This document shows, piece by piece, positions 1 to 5,552 of a stretch of 6,484 nucleotides of DNA. The DNA comes from Acidimicrobiaceae bacterium (GTDB lineage Bacteria; Actinomycetota; Acidimicrobiia; Acidimicrobiales; Palsa-688), in the NCBI GenBank assembly GCA_027334785.1, contig DAHWQF010000199.1, forward strand, positions 1 to 6,484, given 5' to 3'. A model generated the notes under the pieces. That model was not told the origin of the DNA and did not search any database. It was given only the letters and a program-made list of their open reading frames with translations. A program made the position numbers and the translations under genes. The stretch's first letter is position 1. The number at the start of each line of letters is the position of its first letter.

Positions 1-1
1 C

Positions 2-1069
2 GGCCAGGCGGTCGCCCCCCTCGACCGCCGGCTCGGTACGCCCGCCCGCCGGCGCCTCCTCGAGGCCCTCCGCCCCAGTTGGGTCATCGACGGGCCGGGC
101 CGCCACCCCTGCCAGGGCGCCCTCGAGACCGAAGACGGCGATGCCCTCGTCGTCGCTACGAGCGGCAGTACTGGCGCGCCTAAGGCGGCCGTCCTCACGC
201 ACACGGCCGTGGCCGCCTCCGCCCGCGCCACGTCCGCTCGCCTCGGGGTTCAACCTGGCCGCCACCGTTGGCTCGCTTGCTTGCCCCTCTCCCACATAGG
301 CGGTCTTTCGGTGGTCACCCGAGCCCTCCTCACCGGTACCGACCTCGTGGTCCACGACGGATTCGACGCCGACCGGGTCGCAGGCGCCGCCGGGCCGGAA
401 GTGCTCGTGTCCCTCGTACCAACGGCACTCGCCCGGGTCGGCGCCAGCCGGTTCGCGAAGGTGCTCCTTGGCGGCTCGGCCCCGCCCGCCGGCTTGCCAC
501 CCAACGTGGTCACCACCTACGGGATGACCGAGACCGGGAGCGGGGTCGTCTATGACGGCGTGCCCCTCCCCGGCGTAGAGGTGCGGCTCTCCCCCGCCGG
601 CGAGGTCCTCCTGCGTGGCCCGATGCTCTTGCGCGCCTACCGGGACGGGACGGCGCCCCTGGACAAGGAGGGCTGGCTGGCCACCGGGGACGCCGGGCAC
701 TTTGACGCCCGCGGACGCCTCCAGGTGGACGGCCGTCTTTCCGACATGGTCGTTACGGGAGGGGAAAATGTGTGGCCCGCCGCGGTCGAGCACGCCCTCC
801 GGCACCACAAGGGCATTTCCGAAGTGGCCGTCTCCAGCCGCCCGGACCCCGAGTGGGGGGAACGGCTCGTAGCCTGCGTCGTCCCCTCCGACCCCGCGTC
901 GCCACCCGCGCTGGCCGACCTCCGTGCCCTCGTGAGCGAAGAGCTCGCCCCGTTCGCAGCCCCCAAGGAGCTCGTGCTCATGGCCGAGCTCCCGAAGACC
1001 GCGAGCGGAAAGATCCGCCGCGACGAACTGCGCCGGCAGTTATCGGCCCTGACTGCGAACCACCACTAG
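2..1069 (+). CDS. menE: o-succinylbenzoate--CoA ligase (MenE-like), 5' end outside window
   Basis: Adenylate-forming enzyme (ANL superfamily), probably activating o-succinylbenzoate to its CoA thioester through an acyl-AMP intermediate in the cytoplasmic menaquinone pathway. The frame is open from base 2, so the first part of the gene lies outside the window; the GTG at 209 is internal, because the P-loop TSGSTGAPK is encoded upstream at 158-184. Further family motifs follow in order: the aromatic/TE motif YGMTETGSG from 518, the ATGD ribose-binding Asp at 689-691, the hinge region GRLSDMVVTGGENVWP, and the C-terminal catalytic Lys in TASGKIRRDEL at 1010-1012. The phrase GVVYDGVPLPGVEV after the TE motif resembles actinobacterial MenE more than long-chain fatty acyl-CoA ligases, and the compact size also fits. 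No other men gene is visible, so substrate assignment is by family resemblance. It converges on the flotillin gene with a 4-base gap and no visible terminator hairpin. Confidence 0.8.
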   Translation, partial: GQAVAPLDRRLGTPARRRLLEALRPSWVIDGPGRHPCQGALETEDGDALVVATSGSTGAPKAAVLTHTAVAASARATSARLGVQPGRHRWLACLPLSHIGGLSVVTRALLTGTDLVVHDGFDADRVAGAAGPEVLVSLVPTALARVGASRFAKVLLGGSAPPAGLPPNVVTTYGMTETGSGVVYDGVPLPGVEVRLSPAGEVLLRGPMLLRAYRDGTAPLDKEGWLATGDAGHFDARGRLQVDGRLSDMVVTGGENVWPAAVEHALRHHKGISEVAVSSRPDPEWGERLVACVVPSDPASPPALADLRALVSEELAPFAAPKELVLMAELPKTASGKIRRDELRRQLSALTANHH

Positions 1070-1073
1070 CCCC

Positions 1074-2231
1074 TCATTTGGACGCCGCCGGCTCTTGGGC
1101 TGGCGCCGCCGGCTGCGGGCTGAAAGGCACGAGCGGTGCCGAGGGCGCCTTGCCGGGCTTGGTGCTGCCGTCACGCACCACGTTCAAGATCGAGGTGGCC
1201 TGGGCGGCTAAGCCGGCGACTAGCTCACCGAGGCCCTCGCTCCCGTTCAAGACCGTCACGTTGGCTTGGCGGAGCTCACTAGCGGCAGCACCCAGGATTT
1301 GAGGCATCTGTTCCACGAGGAGCCTCTCGAGCACCAACCCGCCCTGAGTGGCGGTGGCCTCGGCCTGCAGGCGGGTGGCGTCCGCCTGCGCCCGCGCCAG
1401 CGTACGGGTCTTCTCCGCCTCCGCCTCGGCCGGCCGCACGACCTCCGAGACAAGCTGCTGGCGCCGCAGTTCCGCCTGAGCCTCGGCCACCTTGGCTTGC
1501 TCTGTTAGCACCTCCTGCTGCGCCTTGGCTTGAGCCAGGGGCCCAGCCTGGTTGGCAGTCTGCTGGGCCTGGTCGATATGGGCCTGGTACTCGGCCTTGG
1601 CTACTGAGGTCTCCTGCTGGTACTGGGCCTGGTTGCGTTCGGACTCTTGCCTGGCCTTGGCGGCCGCCTGGTCTGCTTGTGCCTGGGCGATCTGGGCGGC
1701 CTGGTTGACGGCGGCCACGTGGGGCTGGGAGAGCGCCCTAATGTAACCAGCCTGGCCGTCGTCGATGGACTCGATCTGGAACGAGTCCACCACCAGCCCG
1801 AGCTTGGCCATCTCCGGCTTGGACGCGCCGAGCACCTCGGAAGCCAGCTTCTGGCGCTCGCGGATGATCTCCTCCACGGTCATCGAGCCGACGATCGACC
1901 GCAAGTGCCCGGCGAAAATGCGCCCCACCAACATGGGCATCGACTTTTGGTCGTCGAGGAACCTTCGGCCCGCGTTGGCTATCGACTCATTATCGTCGCC
2001 GACCTTGAAGGCGATCACAGCTCTCACCTGGAGCGTGATCCCCTGCTGCGTCACGCAGGGCTCGGCGACCTCGGCCTCCTGCATGGCGAGAGCCAGGAAC
2101 GAGATCTTGTTGCGGACGGGCAGAGCGAAGGCGCCGTGCCCGACAACTATACGGAACGGCGCCTCACCTCTATTCTTGCTCCCCGATATGAGCATCGCCG
2201 CGTTGGGCGCCGGAACATGCCAACCGAGCAC
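1074..2231 (-). CDS. flotillin-like SPFH/band 7 protein without a membrane anchor
   Basis: 385-residue flotillin-family protein, expected to oligomerise at membranes and organise microdomains. The SPFH/band 7 domain spans about residues 10-170 and includes the conserved stretch VTQQGITLQVRAVIAFKVG and the segment GRIFAGHLRSIVGSMTVEEI. It is followed by a long Ala/Gln/Glu-rich coiled coil (about 175-300), then a flotillin C-terminal region (about 300-350: MPQILGAAASEL, ANVTVLNGSEGLGELVAGL) and a Pro/Ala-rich tail partly encoded by a short imperfect direct repeat at 1081-1120. The GTG start is favoured because AAAGGGG lies five bases upstream and because the protein then opens MLGWHVPAPNAAMLISG, the normal beginning of the SPFH domain. 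The frame upstream closes at 2286-2288 and adds no hydrophobic stretch. Many bacterial flotillins begin with a transmembrane or hairpin segment, which is absent here. It lies 29 bases downstream of an NfeD-like gene, the usual flotillin partner, so the two are probably one operon. Confidence 0.9.
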   Translation of the reverse strand: MLGWHVPAPNAAMLISGSKNRGEAPFRIVVGHGAFALPVRNKISFLALAMQEAEVAEPCVTQQGITLQVRAVIAFKVGDDNESIANAGRRFLDDQKSMPMLVGRIFAGHLRSIVGSMTVEEIIRERQKLASEVLGASKPEMAKLGLVVDSFQIESIDDGQAGYIRALSQPHVAAVNQAAQIAQAQADQAAAKARQESERNQAQYQQETSVAKAEYQAHIDQAQQTANQAGPLAQAKAQQEVLTEQAKVAEAQAELRRQQLVSEVVRPAEAEAEKTRTLARAQADATRLQAEATATQGGLVLERLLVEQMPQILGAAASELRQANVTVLNGSEGLGELVAGLAAQATSILNVVRDGSTKPGKAPSAPLVPFSPQPAAPAQEPAASK

Positions 2232-2241
2232 CGTGTCCCCT

Positions 2242-2250
2242 TTCTCTACA
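2242..2250 (-). promoter_or_regulatory. approximate extent of the ribosome-binding region of the flotillin gene
   Basis: Read on the minus strand, the bases before the GTG at 2231 are GAGAAAGGGGACACG. AAAGGGG is a purine-rich Shine-Dalgarno-like site about five bases from the start codon, inside the gap between the NfeD-like stop (2261) and the flotillin start. It decides the start codon, since no other ATG or GTG lies between it and the upstream in-frame stop. Confidence 0.6.
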
Positions 2251-2260
2251 AAGGTGTCAC

Positions 2261-2479
2261 CTACAGAGGTGACACCGACACCGACCTAGCGCCAAGGTCA
2301 GCTACCACGACTACCTCTGCCCCGGCGTCGATCTGCTGATCAGAGTACGCTATATAGGCCTCGCTGCCGCCCCGGATGCGCACGACCACCTCTCCGGCTT
2401 TCCCGCCGCCCGGTATCGCAACACTTACATGAGCGGCTTTGCCCACGACGCGTTCGGGCTCGCCGTAGCTTGGCATCAT
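2261..2479 (-). CDS. short NfeD-like OB-fold protein
   Basis: A 72-residue protein resembling the C-terminal OB-fold domain of NfeD-family proteins. It has the linear pattern VVGKAAHVSVAIPG, then GKAGEVVVRIRGG, AYIAYSDQQIDAGAEVVVVADLG and RSVSVSPL, which matches the usual series of small beta strands with G-x-G-E-V and I-x-A-G-x-x-V-V-V. NfeD domains commonly accompany flotillin and are thought to work with it at the membrane. Here the product has no transmembrane segment, and an in-frame TAG lies directly before the two consecutive ATG codons (2474-2479), so no longer form is possible in this frame. No Shine-Dalgarno site is visible, and translation may be leaderless, perhaps from the second ATG. 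It could be a shortened relic of a membrane-anchored NfeD protein or a genuine soluble form. The assignment is from sequence pattern and context only. Confidence 0.7.
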   Translation of the reverse strand: MMPSYGEPERVVGKAAHVSVAIPGGGKAGEVVVRIRGGSEAYIAYSDQQIDAGAEVVVVADLGARSVSVSPL

Positions 2480-2512
2480 CTAGACAATATGGTAAGCGCC
2501 TAGCTTGGCCCC
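2480..2512. promoter_or_regulatory. compact divergent promoter region
   Basis: Only 33 bases separate the NfeD-like and yyaL-like start codons, yet both operons must start here or inside one another. Rightward, TAGCTT at 2501-2506 (TANNNT type) lies six bases before the GTG at 2513, the spacing expected for a leaderless transcript. Leftward, TATTGT (plus-strand 2484-2489) lies seven bases before the second ATG of the NfeD-like gene; TACCAT (2489-2494) is an alternative. Neither gene has a convincing Shine-Dalgarno site. No clear -35 hexamers were seen. This is inference from short motifs. Confidence 0.35.
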
Positions 2513-5023
2513 GTGGACGGCTGGAACCGCCTCGCCTCCGAGGCGAGCCCTTACCTCCAGCAGCACGCTGCCAACCCCGTCGATTGGTGGCCCTGGAGCG
2601 AGGAGGCCTTCGCGGAGGCCCGCCGGCGGGACGTGCCGGTGCTCATCTCGGTCGGCTACTCGGCCTGCCATTGGTGCCACGTGATGGCCCACGAGAGCTT
2701 CGGGGACCCCGAGGTAGCCAGGGTGCTGAACGATGGCTTCGTCGCGGTGAAGGTCGACCGGGAGGAGCGCCCCGATGTGGACGCGCTCTACATGACCGCT
2801 GTCCAGCTGGCCACCGGTTCGGGCGGTTGGCCGATGACGGTCGTCGCCACGCCGGACGGCCGACCCTTCTGGGGCGGTACTTACCTGCCCAAAGACGCCT
2901 TCCTCCGCCTGCTCGGACGGGTCGTGGAGCTCTGGGGCTCCCAGCGTGCCCGCCTCGAAAAGGACGCTGACGCCCTCTCAGAGGCGCTCCGCCAGCATGC
3001 CTCGCCCGTCGCCGCCTCGACGACCGCCGGCAGCCCTGGCACCGCCGGCAGCCCCGGCACCGCCGGCAGCGCTGGGGCCACACGCACCGGTAAGGCGCCC
3101 GGCAATACCGGCACTACCTCCGATACCTCCCTGACGGCCGCCGGCGAGCCCGCCGCCGGCGAGCCGGCCTGGGCCGACGCCCTTTGCGCGGCAGCGAGCG
3201 ACGTGCTCGCCCAACACGACACCGAGTGGGGCGGCAGTGCTGGCGCACCCAAGTTCCCCGAGCCGGCGAGGCTCGAGGCGATCGCCCGCTACGCCTGGCG
3301 CTTCGGCGACGACGGTGCGCTCGCTGCCCTTCGCCGCACCCTCGACGCCATGAGCTCGGGCGGCATCTACGACCACCTCGGGGGCGGCTTCGCCCGCTAC
3401 AGCACAGACAGGTACTGGCTCGTCCCCCACTTCGAGAAGATGCTCTACGACAACGCCCTCCTCGTGGCCACCTACACCCACGCCTGGCAGCTCACGGGCT
3501 CGCCGCGCTACCGCCAGGTCGTGGAGGAGACCGTTGGGTACCTTCTCTCCCCGCCCATACGGCTCCCTGTGGGCGCGTGGGCAGCCTCGGAAGACGCGGA
3601 CAGCGAGGGCGAGGAGGGGCGCTTCTACGCCTGGTCGTACGACGAGCTCGTCGCCACTGCGGGCACCGAGGCAGCCGCATGGTACGGGGCCACCCCAAGA
3701 GGTAACTGGGAAGGGGCCAACATCCTCTGGCGCCCAGGCGCCGGCACGCTCGAGCGCTCCCCCGAGCTCGAGGAGGCCAGGCGCAAGTTGGCCCGCAAGC
3801 GGGCCGAACGTCCCCGGCCAGGCCTCGACGACAAAGTGCTCACCGAGTGGAACGCCATGGCGGTCTCCTCGCTCGCCTACGCCGGCCGGGCCTTCGCCAA
3901 GCCCGAGTGGGTGTCGGCAGCCGCCGAGACCGCCGGCGTCTTGATGGCCAAGCTCCGCCGGAGCGACGGGCGTTGGCTGCGCAGCTGGCGACCGGGCTCA
4001 CCGGTGGCTCCCAAGCACCTGGCCGTCGCCGCCGACTACGCCTGGTTGGTGGAGGCGTTCACCCGCCTGGGAGAGGCCACAGGCCAAGCCTCGTGGGCCC
4101 ACGCTGCCGGCGAAACCGCCTCGGGCCTCGTCGCGCGGTTCTGGGACCGCGACCACCGAGGCTTTTTCACCTCTGGCGACGACTCGGAAGGACTCCTGGC
4201 CCGGCAAAAGGATTTCTACGACGGCGCCATCCCCTCCGCCAACTCCACTGCGTCCTTCGCCCTCGCCCGTCTCGGGGAACTGACTGGGGAACACCGGTGG
4301 GAAGAGCTCGTCACGTCCACCCTTGAGCTAGTCTCCCCCGTCCTCGCCAGGGCGCCCGGCGCCTTCTGCTGGCTCGCCCTGGCGGCCGACTATTTGGCTT
4401 CCCCCCGGCGCCAGGTCGTGGTGAACTCCTGCGAGGCCGAACTCGTGCGGCCGGTCTGGGAGCGTTACCTCCCCGATACGGTCCTCGCTTGGTGCGAGCC
4501 CTTTGCTTCTCCCCTTTGGGAGGGGCGGGACGGCCCCGCCGCTCGTGGCCAGGCCTTCTTATGCGAGGGGTACCGGTGCAAGTTGCCGGTCAGCAGCCCC
4601 GGGGAGCTCGCCCGGCTCCTCGGCGCGCTCGGCCTCGGGCAGCTCGGCCAACATGGCTTGGCAGCGGTCGACCACCCGTCGGACGGCAGCGACCTCCTCT
4701 TGCGAGGGGACGGCGGCATTCTGGGCCCATTCCTCGAGTTCGGGCACGGCGGCCCGGAGGCGTTCCCGGTCCGCCAGAAGGCGGCTCAGGTAGGCATGCA
4801 GCTCGGGCAGGAAGCTCGGGTCGCTGTGAAAGTGGGTGCAGCCGAAGCACTGGTGCCGGAACGGGCACGCCTGGCCGTGGGCCTTCACGTTCGTCGGCTC
4901 GCGACAGGTCCCGAAGGGGACAGCTACTTGGCCGACCGCGTCGCGCAGGACCTCGCTCTCCAGGAGCCGCTCAACGGCGGGACGGGTCTGGGCGCCGTTG
5001 CGGTCGACTTGGAGGGCGGCTAG
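2513..5023 (+). CDS. thioredoxin-domain protein of the YyaL/SPATA20 (DUF255) family with an abnormal read-through C-terminus
   Basis: A large cytoplasmic protein of the YyaL/SSP411 family: an N-terminal thioredoxin-like domain followed by an (alpha/alpha)6 barrel resembling N-acylglucosamine 2-epimerases and glycoside hydrolases. The biochemical role of the family is not settled. The N-terminus has the family signature NRLASEASPYLQQHAANPVDWWPW, then the CHWC motif at residues 52-55 and GGWPMTV about 104-110. Barrel signatures are GGIYDHLGGGFARY from 283, HFEKMLYDNALL, SEDADSEGEEGRFYAW from 359, and DDKVLTEWNAM from 439. An Ala/Gly/Pro/Thr/Ser-rich insert (about 163-218), partly tandemly repeated, separates the domains. 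The family normally ends just after the CEGYRCKLPVSSPGELARLL type of sequence, here about residue 703 (base 4621). The remaining 133 or so residues lie antisense to integrase debris and look non-native. The GTG is the only reasonable start, since an in-frame TAG lies at 2501-2503. Function may survive, because the recognised domains are complete. Confidence 0.88.
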   Translation: MDGWNRLASEASPYLQQHAANPVDWWPWSEEAFAEARRRDVPVLISVGYSACHWCHVMAHESFGDPEVARVLNDGFVAVKVDREERPDVDALYMTAVQLATGSGGWPMTVVATPDGRPFWGGTYLPKDAFLRLLGRVVELWGSQRARLEKDADALSEALRQHASPVAASTTAGSPGTAGSPGTAGSAGATRTGKAPGNTGTTSDTSLTAAGEPAAGEPAWADALCAAASDVLAQHDTEWGGSAGAPKFPEPARLEAIARYAWRFGDDGALAALRRTLDAMSSGGIYDHLGGGFARYSTDRYWLVPHFEKMLYDNALLVATYTHAWQLTGSPRYRQVVEETVGYLLSPPIRLPVGAWAASEDADSEGEEGRFYAWSYDELVATAGTEAAAWYGATPRGNWEGANILWRPGAGTLERSPELEEARRKLARKRAERPRPGLDDKVLTEWNAMAVSSLAYAGRAFAKPEWVSAAAETAGVLMAKLRRSDGRWLRSWRPGSPVAPKHLAVAADYAWLVEAFTRLGEATGQASWAHAAGETASGLVARFWDRDHRGFFTSGDDSEGLLARQKDFYDGAIPSANSTASFALARLGELTGEHRWEELVTSTLELVSPVLARAPGAFCWLALAADYLASPRRQVVVNSCEAELVRPVWERYLPDTVLAWCEPFASPLWEGRDGPAARGQAFLCEGYRCKLPVSSPGELARLLGALGLGQLGQHGLAAVDHPSDGSDLLLRGDGGILGPFLEFGHGGPEAFPVRQKAAQVGMQLGQEARVAVKVGAAEALVPERARLAVGLHVRRLATGPEGDSYLADRVAQDLALQEPLNGGTGLGAVAVDLEGG
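3023..3076 (+). repeat. three tandem 18-bp repeats inside the yyaL-like gene
   Basis: Three consecutive 18-base units of the form ACCGCCGGCAGCCCTGGC (3023-3040, 3041-3058, 3059-3076), differing by one to three bases, encode TAGSPG-type hexapeptides. The unit length is a multiple of three, so copy-number change keeps the frame. It lies in the linker between the thioredoxin and barrel domains. Confidence 0.85.
3137..3166 (+). repeat. two tandem 15-bp repeats in the same linker
   Basis: GCCGCCGGCGAGCCC at 3137-3151 is repeated at 3152-3166 with a change only in the last base, encoding AAGEPAAGEP. Like the 18-base array just upstream, it preserves frame and lengthens the low-complexity linker. 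Confidence 0.8.
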
Positions 5024-5059
5024 CAAGTCGACAGCCTTGCGCTTCCGTTGGTCGGTAAC
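4559..5059 (-). pseudogene. C-terminal fragment of a Tn554 TnpB-like tyrosine recombinase/integrase
   Basis: Remnant of a transposon-type site-specific recombinase. Reading leftward from base 5059 the frame gives VTDQRKRKAVDLLAALQVDR, then AVERLLESEVLRDAVGQVAVPFG and a zinc-binding block C-x12-C-x5-C-x2-C-x-H-x-H (about 4826-4906), followed by DPSFLPELHAYLSRLLADRERLR. This is the conserved C-terminal region of integrases of the Tn554 TnpB type. The family's catalytic core (Arg, His-x-x-Arg, Tyr) lies further N-terminal and is missing: a TAA at 5060-5062 closes the frame, and no catalytic motifs were found in any minus frame just upstream. At the other end, family-like sequence stops at LPEAERAE (about 4620), and the last 20 or so residues to the TGA-side end are merely antisense yyaL. 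A TTG at 5024-5026 could act as a start, but a functional product is unlikely. The 155-residue open frame probably persists through codon bias. Confidence 0.75.
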
Positions 5060-5062
5060 TTA

Positions 5063-5330
5063 TGGCGCAGTGGGATATTGGAACTATCGGAATAGCTGGT
5101 GCAGGTGGTGCTCCCCGTCGTGCGGCCACTGCGTGTTCGCGCGGCGGCCTATGCCTGAAGGGGTTTCGGCACCATCTGCAACAGCCGGCGTTGAGGCACC
5201 TACGCCAGGAGCTCCCGGGCTGCGGCGCCTGGTGGCTCCTGGGGCCAAGGCGCGCGCACGAGTGGGCCCCTGATCGAGAAGGAAGGCCGCCCCGGGAAGA
5301 GCTTCTGCCGCGTCATGGCCTCCAGGCAGA
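5063..5330. other. unassigned stretch between integrase fragment and small coupled gene
   Basis: About 270 bases with no convincing gene on either strand. The open frames here (for example rightward from ATG 5062 to 5334, and leftward 5392-5084) have Arg/Pro/Gly-rich translations typical of antisense frames in GC-rich DNA and lack visible ribosome-binding sites. The part next to the integrase fragment (about 5050-5100) is noticeably richer in A and T and contains near-repeated 9-mers ATATTGGAA and CTATCGGAA (5075-5092), which may mark an element boundary. No hairpin terminator was recognised. Confidence 0.5.
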
Positions 5331-5552
5331 CTAGCTGGCGGAATCCTCGAAGGGGAGCAGTGACAACCCTTCTGCTCGGCAAGGCGGCGCAATCTCGAGA
5401 CGCAGCATGCTGGGGACGGCGCCTCGGAGCTTGAGGCCGTTCGCGACAGCGAGGAGCATCTCCACCGCTGTGTACTCCTGCCCTTCCTCGTGGGGGATCT
5501 CCGCGGTCAGCGTGATGCGCAGCTGCTGGACAGGAGACAGGTCGTCGGTCAT
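5331..5552 (-). CDS. small unknown protein coupled to the recombinase-like gene
   Basis: A 73-residue acidic-to-neutral protein that I do not recognise. It begins MTDDLSPVQQLRITLTAEIP, continues through an amphipathic stretch (EYTAVEMLLAVANGLKLRG) and a second strand-like segment (SMLRLEIAPP), and ends in an acidic tail; a beta-alpha-beta arrangement is possible. It is well supported as a gene: its ATG overlaps the TGA of the upstream recombinase-like gene in an ATGA arrangement, and AAGGAGGAAA lies about eight bases before the start. This implies translational coupling and production with the recombinase-like protein. A role as an accessory factor of the mobile element, comparable in position to small third genes of Tn554-like operons, is only an inference from position. 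No transmembrane segment, Cys pair or DNA-binding motif is evident. Confidence 0.72.
   Translation of the reverse strand: MTDDLSPVQQLRITLTAEIPHEEGQEYTAVEMLLAVANGLKLRGAVPSMLRLEIAPPCRAEGLSLLPFEDSAS

Noticed and set aside
209..211. GTG as the start of the MenE-like protein
   Set aside because: The P-loop motif TSGSTGAPK is encoded upstream in the same frame (158-184), so the real start lies before the window.
1060..1125. Possible bidirectional terminator between the convergent menE and flotillin genes
   Set aside because: The GCCGCCGGC stretches here are direct repeats coding the flotillin tail rather than a hairpin with a T-run; no stem-loop could be supported.
1647..2339. Long rightward open frame of 230 residues antisense to the flotillin gene
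   Set aside because: It is the complement of a well-supported flotillin coding region; its composition follows from that gene and it has no recognisable domain.
2978..3481. Leftward 167-residue open frame inside the yyaL-like gene
   Set aside because: Antisense to conserved YyaL motifs and to the repeat linker; Gly/Ala/Arg-rich translation without family features.
4836..5273. Rightward frame encoding a Cys-rich stretch (SWCRWCSPSCGHC) suggestive of a zinc motif
   Set aside because: The frame overlaps the integrase fragment on the opposite strand, has no ribosome-binding site, and the Cys cluster is short and not in a known motif spacing.
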